Assembly: GCA_019247515.1 (NCBI GenBank)
Contig: JAFAOS010000324.1
Location: 1-43,001 of the forward strand
Reading direction: 5' to 3'
From: Chloroflexota bacterium
GTDB lineage: Bacteria; Chloroflexota; UBA6077; CF-72
DNA length: 43,001 bases
Below, one piece after another: positions 24,952-32,536 of the stretch. The first letter of the stretch is position 1, and each line of letters begins with the position of its first letter. The translations under genes and the position numbers were made by a program. The notes beneath the pieces are model-generated. The model did no database searches and was not told the origin of the DNA. It was given only the letters and a program-made list of their open reading frames with translations.

Positions 24952-25755
24952 ATGATCAAAACGATCGGCGGTGCGAACCGGCACCCCACCAACCGATCGC
25001 TCGACGACTTTCGACAATATTGGGCCGAGCACCACGGTCCTTTCTTCGCGCACACGCCCCACCTCATGCGCTACGTGCAGCACATTACGCTGCCTGAGGC
25101 CTACGGCGGCAATCCAGCGCCCACGCATGACGGAGTATCCATGTTCTGGTACGCGGACCTCGAGTCGTTGCTGCATCCGCCCCGCTCGCCCACGCTCGTC
25201 GAGGCCATTCCGGAGTCGCATACTTCGGTCTTCGAGTGGTACGTGCGCGGCGCGCGGTACGGGCCGCCCGAGACGATGACGATGGCGGAGACGGTGCCCG
25301 TGGACGATCGACAATTGTTCGATCGCTCGACGGACTGGCCGACGGACCATCGCCGCACCAGCGTCGTCGCGACCGAAGACGTGATTGTGGAGGGACGCAC
25401 GCGGCCAGGTATGGTGAAGGCCGTGTACATGGTGGCGCGCAAGCCCGGGCTGACAATCCAGGAATTCCAGGAGCACTGGCGCGCGGAGCACGGCCGTCTG
25501 GTGGCAGCGCTGCCCGGCTTGCGGCGGTACGTGCAAAATCCGGCGGTTCTGGAAGCCTATGGCCTACGGCCGATGACGCACGACGGGTTCGCCGAGCTGT
25601 GGTTCGACGACCTCGCGGCCCTGCAATCCGCGGCGCTGAGTCCCGAGTGGCAGAAGGTCCAGGCGGATGCGAGCACGCTGTACGCGGAGCCGATCGGCCT
25701 GGTGATCGCGCAAGAAGGCATTCGAAAGGAGATCGGCGCGTATCCGCGGCCGTGA
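24952..25755 (+). CDS. Double EthD-domain protein
   Basis: This 267-residue protein carries two EthD (dimeric alpha-beta barrel) units. Unit 1 is about 1-95: SLDDFRQYWAEHHGPFF followed by LMRYVQHITLPEAY. Unit 2 is about 155-260: TIQEFQEHWRAEHGRLV followed by LRRYVQNPAVLEAYG. The repeated pattern (F..HW..EHG..V....PG.RRYVQN) is diagnostic. EthD-type proteins accompany ether or aromatic degradation enzymes and often bind unstable intermediates or act as small lactone-forming enzymes or decarboxylases. The ribosome-binding site GGAGGGAG lies 3 nt before the ATG and overlaps the second operator. It is the first gene of the plus-strand arm of the divergon. Confidence 0.85.
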   Translation: MIKTIGGANRHPTNRSLDDFRQYWAEHHGPFFAHTPHLMRYVQHITLPEAYGGNPAPTHDGVSMFWYADLESLLHPPRSPTLVEAIPESHTSVFEWYVRGARYGPPETMTMAETVPVDDRQLFDRSTDWPTDHRRTSVVATEDVIVEGRTRPGMVKAVYMVARKPGLTIQEFQEHWRAEHGRLVAALPGLRRYVQNPAVLEAYGLRPMTHDGFAELWFDDLAALQSAALSPEWQKVQADASTLYAEPIGLVIAQEGIRKEIGAYPRP

Positions 25756-25761
25756 TCCGCG

Positions 25762-26688
25762 ATGATCGACCTGGGCCTCACGCTGCCAAACTATCGCGCA
25801 ACCGCCACGGCGTCGAACATTCTGGAGACGGCCGAGCGCGCCGATCGCCTCGGCTTCCACTCCGTATGGGTGGCGGACCATCTCGCCATTCCGCTGGCCT
25901 ACTCGGCGACGATGGGGTCAGTGCTGTACGAGACACACACCACGCTGTCAGTTGTCGCCGGGCGCACGTCGCGGCTCAAGTTGGGCTGCAGCGTCATGCC
26001 GACGCCGTATCGCCATCCGCTGCTGCAAGCCAGAGCGCTGGCAACGCTCGATCAACTCTCGGGCGGACGGGTGATTTACGGCGGTGCCGCCGGCTACATG
26101 GTCGACGAGTTCCACGCCCTGGGGCTCGACTTCGCCAGGCGCGCGGCGATCACCGACGAATATCTGCGCGTGTTGAAGCTGGCGTGGACGGAGGCGGTGA
26201 TCAATTTTCACGGTCAGTTCGTCGACTGTTCGAACATGACGTGCGATCCCAAACCAGTGCAGAAGCCCCACCCGCCCATCTGGCTCGGCGGTGACAGCGA
26301 CGGGGCATTCCGTCGGATCGTCCGGTACGCGGACGGCTGGCATGGACTGCCCGGCGGGAGTCCCGGCGCCCGGCGTGTCGAGCCGACCATCGAGGACCTG
26401 GCTGCTCGCATCCAGCGGTTGCACCAGATCGCCGAGCAGGCAGGTCGCGATCCGGCAAGCATCACGCTGTCCATCAAGGCCAGTTGCCAGATCGGCCCCG
26501 ACGATCCGCGACCGCTGCACGGGTCCGTCGGCAAGATCGTCGAGAACATCCAGCGGCTCGAAGAGCTTGGACTTGTCCTGGTGGTTCTGGCGCCGAACGT
26601 GTTTCACGAACCGACACCGCTCGAGGTTGTCGATCAGATCGCCAGCGACATTCTCAGTGCGGTCACCCGGAGACGGGCCAGTACGTAG
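25762..26688 (+). CDS. LLM class F420/flavin-dependent oxidoreductase
   Basis: This 308-residue luciferase-like protein starts MIDLGLTLPNYRATATASNI and has HSVWVADHLAIP near 33-44, LGCSVMPTPYRHPLLQARAL near 73-92, GGRVIYGGAAGYMVDEFHAL near 100-119, and PHPPIWLGGDSDGAFRRIVR-type sequence near 170. These match the F420-dependent TIGR03619-like group. It starts 6 nt after the EthD stop and should be co-translated with it. It probably performs a redox or oxygenation step on the compound handled by the EthD protein and the CoA-transferase across the divergent promoter. Confidence 0.86.
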   Translation: MIDLGLTLPNYRATATASNILETAERADRLGFHSVWVADHLAIPLAYSATMGSVLYETHTTLSVVAGRTSRLKLGCSVMPTPYRHPLLQARALATLDQLSGGRVIYGGAAGYMVDEFHALGLDFARRAAITDEYLRVLKLAWTEAVINFHGQFVDCSNMTCDPKPVQKPHPPIWLGGDSDGAFRRIVRYADGWHGLPGGSPGARRVEPTIEDLAARIQRLHQIAEQAGRDPASITLSIKASCQIGPDDPRPLHGSVGKIVENIQRLEELGLVLVVLAPNVFHEPTPLEVVDQIASDILSAVTRRRAST

Positions 26689-26724
26689 TTCCCATCGACG
26701 ACGTGCCGACATAGACTCGGCTAC

Positions 26725-27750
26725 GTGTTAGTCATCGGCACAACCGAGGGCGTGTTCCTCAAGGCGGCCGAGGGGTCGCCGCGCGCGAGCGATCTGTCGT
26801 CGCGCGACGTCAAGGTGCTGCGTCGAACCAACGGCCATGTCCTGGCTGGGACAAATGACGGGGTGTATCGCTCGGCCGACGGCGGGGGCGGCTGGCAGCG
26901 AGTCGGGCTGGAAGGCCAGGAAGTCCTCGAGGTCATGCCCGCGCCCGCAGATCCGAAAACCGTCTACGCCGGCACGGTACCGGCGGCGCTCTTCCGCAGT
27001 CGCGACGGCGGCTCGACATGGGCGGCAGTCGATTCGTTTACGCAGGCATTCGATCCCGACACCTGGGGGCTGCCGGCGATCGCCGGCTGGCCGACAGGGG
27101 CACGTGCGCACGCGATCGTGGTCGATCCCCGCGACTCTGAGCGCTGCGTCGTGGGGATCGAGGTCGGCGGAATAGCCAGCAGCGCCGAGCGTGGCAGCCG
27201 CTGGGCGACGACGCTCCCGGGCGGTGTCCCGGACATCCACTACGTGGTGGCCGATCCCGGACGGCCCGAGCGCCTCTACTGCTCAACCGGTTTCGGACGT
27301 ATCGGCAAGTTGGCCGAGGTCCCGGACCGAGAGCGCATCGCCGGCATGTTCACCTCGGACGACGGGGGCCAGTCGTGGCGGTATATCTGGGACGGAATGT
27401 TGCACCGCTACACCCGGCCGCTGTGCATCGATCCACGGCCGCCGCACGCGGTCACGGTCGGCACCGCGCCGAGCGCGCGCCCGTACATCACGTACCGCAT
27501 CGAGGGCGGGGCGCACGGGCAGGTGTATCAGACGAACGACGGCGGCGCGACGTGGCGGCCGCTCGGCGACGCGCCGCACTCGCCCTCGGTGGCCGCCATT
27601 CTGTGCGTGACCCCGGCGCTGGATGCTCCAGGCAACGTGCTGGTCGGGACGGACCTGGGCGAGGTGTGGCACGTCGAAGCTGACAAGACGCGCTGGACAC
27701 TGCTGGCGGACCGCCTGCCGCCCGTCCAGTCCGTCTTGAATATGGACTGA
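26725..27750 (+). CDS. Cytoplasmic BNR/Asp-box beta-propeller protein
   Basis: The GTG at 26725 begins a 341-residue product with no signal peptide. It has four good Asp-boxes (S-D-G-G---W), near 50-57, 92-99, 211-218 and 270-277, and a weaker one near 152-160. Such propellers occur in sialidase-like and VPS10-like proteins, but no sialidase catalytic set (Arg triad, Tyr/Glu pair) is visible. Similar proteins are often found as neighbours of LLM genes, which may mean a binding or hydrolytic role; this is inference. The gene follows the LLM gene by 36 nt. Function unknown. Confidence 0.75.
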   Translation: MLVIGTTEGVFLKAAEGSPRASDLSSRDVKVLRRTNGHVLAGTNDGVYRSADGGGGWQRVGLEGQEVLEVMPAPADPKTVYAGTVPAALFRSRDGGSTWAAVDSFTQAFDPDTWGLPAIAGWPTGARAHAIVVDPRDSERCVVGIEVGGIASSAERGSRWATTLPGGVPDIHYVVADPGRPERLYCSTGFGRIGKLAEVPDRERIAGMFTSDDGGQSWRYIWDGMLHRYTRPLCIDPRPPHAVTVGTAPSARPYITYRIEGGAHGQVYQTNDGGATWRPLGDAPHSPSVAAILCVTPALDAPGNVLVGTDLGEVWHVEADKTRWTLLADRLPPVQSVLNMD

Positions 27751-27783
27751 GCCGCACGACTCCCGCAGCGCGACAAGCGCGGA

Positions 27784-28755
27784 ATGGATGGTGACTTGCG
27801 CGTGCTCAAGCCGGGACCGGTGCTGTCGCTGGCGCTGGCGGGCTCGATGCTGCTCGCCAGTACCGCAATGGCGCGTCCCTCTACGCCGACTCCAACTCCA
27901 ACTCCAACTCCGACGCTGACGCCCGCTCGCCCGACCGCCACCCCAACTCCAGTACCAACCAGCAAGCCAACGCTGACGCCAACGCCGCCGACGCTTTCAC
28001 CAACGCCGGTGCCGACACCGCCAACGTCAGCGCTTGCGCCCGCGGCAACGCCCTCCGCGGAAGGGATCGTCGGCACGCAGGTCATCGGCTACTCGGCGCA
28101 GGGTCGCGCGTTGACCGTGTATCAGTTGGGAGCGGGCTCGCGCAGCATCCTGGTGGTGGGCGGCATCGACGGCGGCACGGAGTCGAACACCACTGCGCTG
28201 GTCGACCAGTTGCTCGTGCAGCTGCCGGCGGCTCCGGACCTCCTGCACGCCGGTTTCGTGCTGCTGTTGCTGCCAGCAATCAATCCCGACGGGCTGGCCA
28301 CCGGCACGCGCATGCTGGCCGATGGCGTCGACGCCAACCGCAACTGGCCCACCGGTGACTGGACGACCGACACGTATGTCGCGGGGCCAACGCTGATTCG
28401 CGGCGGCGGTGGCCCGTACCCGTGGTCGGAGCCTGAAACGCAGGCGCTGGCGGCGTACGTCGAGCGCGTCCAGCCGCGTCTGATCGTGTCCTACCACTCG
28501 GCGGCCGCGCTGGTGATGGCAGGCCCCGCCGCGCGCACCCTGGGGCTCGATCGCCTGTACGCGAGCATCACCGGCTACGCGTTTGGCGACTGGGTCGCGT
28601 ACCCGGTGACCGGCGACTTTGCGCAGTGGACGGAGGACCAGGGCATCCCGACGGTGGAGGTGGAGTTACCTGATCACACCACCACCGACTTCGATGCAAA
28701 TTTCAGCGCATTTCACGCGTTGATCGCCGCGATGCGCACGTTGTTCCCGCCATAA
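27784..28755 (+). CDS. M14-like secreted peptidase with altered zinc site
   Basis: The 323-residue product has a hydrophobic signal-like segment (about 12-30) and a Thr-Pro-rich linker at about 33-82, including (T-P)n. The catalytic domain fits the M14 carboxypeptidase fold: GVDANRNWP at 181-189 supplies Asn185 and Arg186, SYHSAA has His238, and VEVELP near 291-296 supplies the general base Glu294. The first zinc motif, normally HxxE, reads GGIDGGTE, so the metal-binding His is replaced by Asp129, with Glu133 kept. Zinc binding may be changed or lost. The gene lies 33 nt after the propeller gene and ends the plus arm, and is secreted, so it may not belong to the same pathway. Confidence 0.8.
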   Translation: MDGDLRVLKPGPVLSLALAGSMLLASTAMARPSTPTPTPTPTPTLTPARPTATPTPVPTSKPTLTPTPPTLSPTPVPTPPTSALAPAATPSAEGIVGTQVIGYSAQGRALTVYQLGAGSRSILVVGGIDGGTESNTTALVDQLLVQLPAAPDLLHAGFVLLLLPAINPDGLATGTRMLADGVDANRNWPTGDWTTDTYVAGPTLIRGGGGPYPWSEPETQALAAYVERVQPRLIVSYHSAAALVMAGPAARTLGLDRLYASITGYAFGDWVAYPVTGDFAQWTEDQGIPTVEVELPDHTTTDFDANFSAFHALIAAMRTLFPP

Positions 28756-28765
28756 ACCTGGCGAG

Positions 28766-31066
28766 CTAGCTGTGTGACGCCGCCAGCACCGAGCGCACGC
28801 GCTCGGCTGTCAGGGGCAGGTCGGTGACCCGCGCGCCGCAGGCGGCGCGCACGGCGTTGGCGAGGGCCGCCGCGCCCGGGATGACCGGCGGCTCGCCGAC
28901 ACCTTTGGCTCCGAACGGTCCGGCCGCGGATGGCACCTCCACAATCGCGGTTTCGATGCTCGGCGATTGACTCGCTTTTGGAATCGCGTAGTCCATCAAG
29001 CTCGCGGCCAGCGGCGTTCCGTCCGCATCGAATTCCATCCGCTCGAACAGGCCCCAGCCCACGGACTGGACCGTGCCGCCATGGATCTGGCCTTCCACCG
29101 CGGCAGGATTGATCGCCCGTCCCACGTCCTGAACCGAGATGTGGCGCACGGCTTGCACGCGACCGGTGTCCGCGTCGACGCGGACCCGCGCGACGTGGAC
29201 GGCGAAGCCCGGCGCGCTGTCGGTCACCGCGGACTGACCGCGGCCGTACACCGGTTCATAACGCGCCGCAAATGAGCCGCTCAGCGCCTGAATCTGGGCC
29301 AGGGTCCGGGTTTTGCCCGGCACGCCTCGCACCTGGACTCGGCCCTGGACGATCTCCAGGTCGTCGACAGAGGCCTCCAGCTCGGCGGCGGCAATACGCA
29401 ACACCTGGTTACGCGCGTCCTGCGCCGCGCGAAGCACGGCCGGGCCGTTGGAATAGGTCACCTTACTGCCGCCCGAAACGCCGGCGTAGGGCGCACCGTC
29501 GGTGTCGACTGTCGTCACGCGGACCTGCGCCGGGTCGTCGAGACCAAACGCTTCGGCGGCAATGATCGAAAAAGTCGTGTTGACTCCCGTAAGGTCGACC
29601 GAGCCGAGTGAGACCTGGAGGGTGCCGTCGCTGTTGAGGCGGCACGCCGCGGCCGCGGGTTCGATACCGCCCGGCCAGCCGCCGAGAGCCACGCCGACGC
29701 CTTCGCCAGGTCCGGCCGCGGCGCGCTCGGACCGATACAGAGGTTCGGCGCTGGCCAGGCATTCGGCGAGACCGATGCGCGGCCAACGCCGTCCGTCGGC
29801 CATCGGGTCGCCCTCGTGCGCGGCGTTTTTCTGGCGGAGGTCGAACGGGTCGATGCCGAGCTGGTAGGCAGCTTCGTCGACGAGGCTCTCGAGGGCAAAG
29901 GCTGCCTGGGGCGCGCCCGGGGCACGATAGGCGCCCGTGCCGGACTTGTGGCTCAAGACCTCGGTGCCACGCAAGCGCAGATGCTCCCAGCGATACGTCG
30001 AGCCCATCAAGATCGCGGCGATGCCGACTGGCGCGCCAGGGTTGGCGCCCGCGTCGAAGATGAGCTCCCCCTGAAGCGTGGTCAACGTCCCGTCGCGCCG
30101 CGCGCCGATCTTCAGCCGCTGGACGGTCTGGGGCGCCGGGTCGGCGGCCAGGAACTCGTCCATGCGCGTGTAAGCCAGGCGCACGGGCCGCCCCGTCGCG
30201 AGCGCGAGGGCGGCCACGGTCGGCTCGACCAGACCGACCTTGCCGCCGAAACCGCCGCCAACGGGCATGGCTTCGACCTTGACCTGGTGGTCGGCCAGGC
30301 CCAGCGTACGCGCGACTTGCTCGCGCACGAAGAACATGCCCTGGGTGCTGGCGTACACGGTCAGGTTGCCCAGCGGGTCCGCGCCGGCGGTGCAGCTTTG
30401 CGGCTCCAGGTAGCCCTGGTGGACCCACGACGTGTGGAACTCTCGTTCGACGACGACGTCGGCCTCGCGGAAGCCCGCCTCCACGTCGCCGCGCTGGAAC
30501 TGCACGCGATTGGAAACATTGGGCGCCGCGGGCGCGTCGACGGTCTGACCACCCGTGGCAGCGCCATGAATCGCCAACTCGGACTCGTCCTGTTCGCGTC
30601 GCTGGCGGACAACCGGCGCATCGACTTCCATGGCGGCAACGGGATCAACGGCGGCTGGCAGCGGCTCGTACTCGACCTGGACTGCTTGCGCGCCGTCCTC
30701 CGCCAACGCCTCCGATTCAGCCAGAACCGCGGCGACGGGATGACCGGCATACAGCACGTTGTCGAGCGCCAGCATGATCTTGCGCGATTCGACGGCGGCG
30801 CTTATGTCTGCCACCGGCAGGTCGCGCGCGGTCAACACCGACACGACACCGGGTGTGGCGAGCGCCGCGGAGGGATCGATCGACACCACGCGCGCTGCAG
30901 CGTGCGGGCTGCGCACGAAGCGCACGTGCAGCGCGCCTGGCATCAACAAATCATTGGTGAAACGCAATCGACCGGTGAGACGTTCGGGTGCGTCGGCGCG
31001 CCTGGTGGGCCGCCCGACGAAACGGAACCCCGTCACCGACTCTGCGGCCTGTGGAGCCTGGACCAT
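28766..31066 (-). CDS. Xanthine dehydrogenase-family molybdenum hydroxylase, large (molybdopterin) subunit
   Basis: This 766-residue protein starts MVQAPQAAESVTG and has the XDH/CO-dehydrogenase L-subunit layout: a short N-terminal domain with RLTGRLRFTNDL, then the cofactor-binding regions VEAMPVGGGFGGKVGLVEP near 275-293 and SGTGAYRAPGAPQAAFALES near 378-397. The catalytic glutamate is Glu725 in GVGEPPVIPGAAALANAV. It would hydroxylate an N-heterocycle or aldehyde at the molybdenum centre. The small iron-sulfur subunit and FAD subunit that normally flank it are not in this window, and no molybdopterin insertion chaperone is seen. It starts 17 nt after a tRNA-Gly on the same strand and converges on the M14 gene at a 10-bp gap. 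Confidence 0.9.
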   Translation of the reverse strand: MVQAPQAAESVTGFRFVGRPTRRADAPERLTGRLRFTNDLLMPGALHVRFVRSPHAAARVVSIDPSAALATPGVVSVLTARDLPVADISAAVESRKIMLALDNVLYAGHPVAAVLAESEALAEDGAQAVQVEYEPLPAAVDPVAAMEVDAPVVRQRREQDESELAIHGAATGGQTVDAPAAPNVSNRVQFQRGDVEAGFREADVVVEREFHTSWVHQGYLEPQSCTAGADPLGNLTVYASTQGMFFVREQVARTLGLADHQVKVEAMPVGGGFGGKVGLVEPTVAALALATGRPVRLAYTRMDEFLAADPAPQTVQRLKIGARRDGTLTTLQGELIFDAGANPGAPVGIAAILMGSTYRWEHLRLRGTEVLSHKSGTGAYRAPGAPQAAFALESLVDEAAYQLGIDPFDLRQKNAAHEGDPMADGRRWPRIGLAECLASAEPLYRSERAAAGPGEGVGVALGGWPGGIEPAAAACRLNSDGTLQVSLGSVDLTGVNTTFSIIAAEAFGLDDPAQVRVTTVDTDGAPYAGVSGGSKVTYSNGPAVLRAAQDARNQVLRIAAAELEASVDDLEIVQGRVQVRGVPGKTRTLAQIQALSGSFAARYEPVYGRGQSAVTDSAPGFAVHVARVRVDADTGRVQAVRHISVQDVGRAINPAAVEGQIHGGTVQSVGWGLFERMEFDADGTPLAASLMDYAIPKASQSPSIETAIVEVPSAAGPFGAKGVGEPPVIPGAAALANAVRAACGARVTDLPLTAERVRSVLAASHS

Positions 31067-31083
31067 GCGCCCAATGCTACAGG

Positions 31084-31158
31084 AGCGGGAGACGGGATTC
31101 GAACCCGCGACCTACTGCTTGGAAGGCAGCCACTCTAAACCAGCTGAGCTACTCCCGC
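31084..31158 (-). tRNA. tRNA-Gly (anticodon TCC)
   Basis: The minus strand reads GCGGGAG at the 5' acceptor strand (31158-31152) and CTCCCGC at the 3' strand (31091-31085), a perfect 7-bp stem. The T arm GCGGG-TTCGAAT-CCCGT and the anticodon loop CTTCCAA are clear, giving the TCC anticodon that reads GGA and GGG. Discriminator T at 31084 is followed by CCT, so the CCA end is not encoded. It is followed after 17 nt by the molybdenum hydroxylase gene. Confidence 0.95.
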
Positions 31159-31417
31159 GTGAGTCGGGTGTGAGCATACCACATCCCGCCCGCGGGGCTG
31201 GCGAGGACCAGCTTTCAGGTTTGCGTCACGTCGAGGACCGGAACTTCGAGCGGCGCCTCAATCACAGGCCGCGCACCATGCGCTGGCATCTGTCGCGATC
31301 GCTCGATCGCCGCGTCGAAGCGGCCCAACACCGTCAGCGCCAGTGCGCAGCCGCTCACATCAGTGTTGCTCAATAGAGCAACGCCGCCAGCCCGGGGTAT
31401 TCGCGCTTCACGATTGT
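31159..31417. other. Intergenic region with a possible 52-codon minus-strand ORF (31215-31373)
   Basis: The 259 bp between the tRNA and an LLM gene contain no recognised gene. On the minus strand an ORF with TTG start at 31373 and stop at 31215 encodes 52 residues, including ALTVLGRFDAAIERSRQMP and HGARPVIEAPLEVPVL. Its composition is coding-like, and the reading frame stays open upstream into the neighbouring gene, so it may be the tail of a decayed gene. I do not recognise the family. The rest shows no promoter or terminator that I can defend. Confidence 0.2.
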
Positions 31418-32389
31418 TCAGTCGACGAGCCGGGGCAGCACTTCGCGAGTGACGCGCTCGAGCTGGCCGAACTGGTCCCAGCCGGTCATGCGCAATGTCA
31501 CTTCGTCGAAGCCCATTTCTTTATAGACCCGCAGGTGCTCTACGCATTCATCCGGTGAGCCGGTGGCGGTCCACCCGGCGACGAATTCACGCGGGTAGTC
31601 CATCGTGTAGTAGGTATCGAGAAAGCGCTTGGATTCGTCGATGGCCGCCTGGCGGTCCTCGTTGACGTTGATGTTGTGGTACAGATGGGTCTCGATCGAC
31701 TTCGGGTCGCGACCCGCTTCCGCCGCCAGCCGCCTCAGCTCCTGCATCCGCCATCCGACCTCGGCCGGATCGTGCATCGACGTCTCCCACCCATCGGCGT
31801 GATTGACGACGCGCCGGAGCGTACGGCGCACCACGTCCTGGTTGCCGGGCGGTGGATTGTTGGCGATCCAGATTGGCGGACGCGGTTGTGCCGCGGGCTT
31901 GGGATCGATGCTGATGCTTTCACACCGATAGTGCTTACCCTGGTACGTCACCCTGTCCTGGGTCCACAGCAGCTTCACCAGCTCGATCCATTCGAGCATG
32001 CGCTGCACGCGGTCGCGCGCCTGGAGGCCGTAGAGCTCGCCTTCGATGCGGCCGCCTTCCTGCGGCACAATGCCGGTACACACCACGAGTACCGTCCGGC
32101 CAGCCGCCAGCAAATCGAGGCTGGCCCATTGGTACGCGAGCAGCACCGGGTCGCGCAGCGGGAAACTGGCCATGCACGCTGGGCCGAGCCGGACCCGCGT
32201 CGTCCGCGCGGCGATGCCCGACAGGAGCGTCAGGGACTCCATGCGTGGTTTGCCGAGCAGCGAATCGCCGACCCAGACGGACTGAAACACGTCGGATTCG
32301 TCGGCGGTTTGCGCCATCTGCAGCATCTGGTCCGGCGTCGTCACCCCGAACAGGACGCCGCGGTTCGGCAAGGTCAGTCCAAAGCGCAT
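31418..32389 (-). CDS. LLM class F420/flavin-dependent oxidoreductase
   Basis: The ATG at 32389 has GGAGAG about 5 nt upstream and is preferred over an in-frame start 42 nt earlier. The 323-residue product begins MRFGLTLPNRGVLFG. It carries VFQSVWVGDSLL near 34-45, RLGPACMASFPLRDPVLLAYQ-type sequence near 67-85, and PAAQPRPPIWIANNPPP near 160-176. The IWIANN motif replaces the usual IW-GG. It is the fourth LLM protein of the window. A Rieske oxygenase gene lies upstream on the same strand after a 147-bp gap. Substrate unknown. Confidence 0.86.
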   Translation of the reverse strand: MRFGLTLPNRGVLFGVTTPDQMLQMAQTADESDVFQSVWVGDSLLGKPRMESLTLLSGIAARTTRVRLGPACMASFPLRDPVLLAYQWASLDLLAAGRTVLVVCTGIVPQEGGRIEGELYGLQARDRVQRMLEWIELVKLLWTQDRVTYQGKHYRCESISIDPKPAAQPRPPIWIANNPPPGNQDVVRRTLRRVVNHADGWETSMHDPAEVGWRMQELRRLAAEAGRDPKSIETHLYHNINVNEDRQAAIDESKRFLDTYYTMDYPREFVAGWTATGSPDECVEHLRVYKEMGFDEVTLRMTGWDQFGQLERVTREVLPRLVD

Positions 32390-32536
32390 CAATGCTCTCC
32401 AGGGTTGGTGCTCTGCGGGACAGGGTAGCAATCGTGCACTGCGCCATGATGGACAGATCAGGGATTCGGCCCGGCCGCGATGGTTGCGCAGCAGTCACGC
32501 TCCACGACGGAACCGCGTACGCAACCTGGGGTGGGC
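32390..32536. other. Intergenic gap between Rieske oxygenase and LLM genes
   Basis: These 147 bp hold no coding sequence that I can support. On the minus strand a TGCTACCCT stretch near 32427-32435 resembles an extended -10 box and would give a leader of about 35 nt for the LLM gene. No hairpin with a T-tract was found after the Rieske gene. Confidence 0.2.

Noticed and set aside
27877-27910. Short repeat of ACTCCA units as a possible CRISPR or microsatellite
   Set aside because: It lies in the coding sequence of the M14-like protein and encodes a Thr-Pro linker. There are no spacers.
29816-31138. A 440-residue plus-strand ORF
   Set aside because: It is antisense to the molybdenum hydroxylase gene and runs through the tRNA. 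Its composition (His/Arg/Gln-rich) is that of an opposite-strand shadow.
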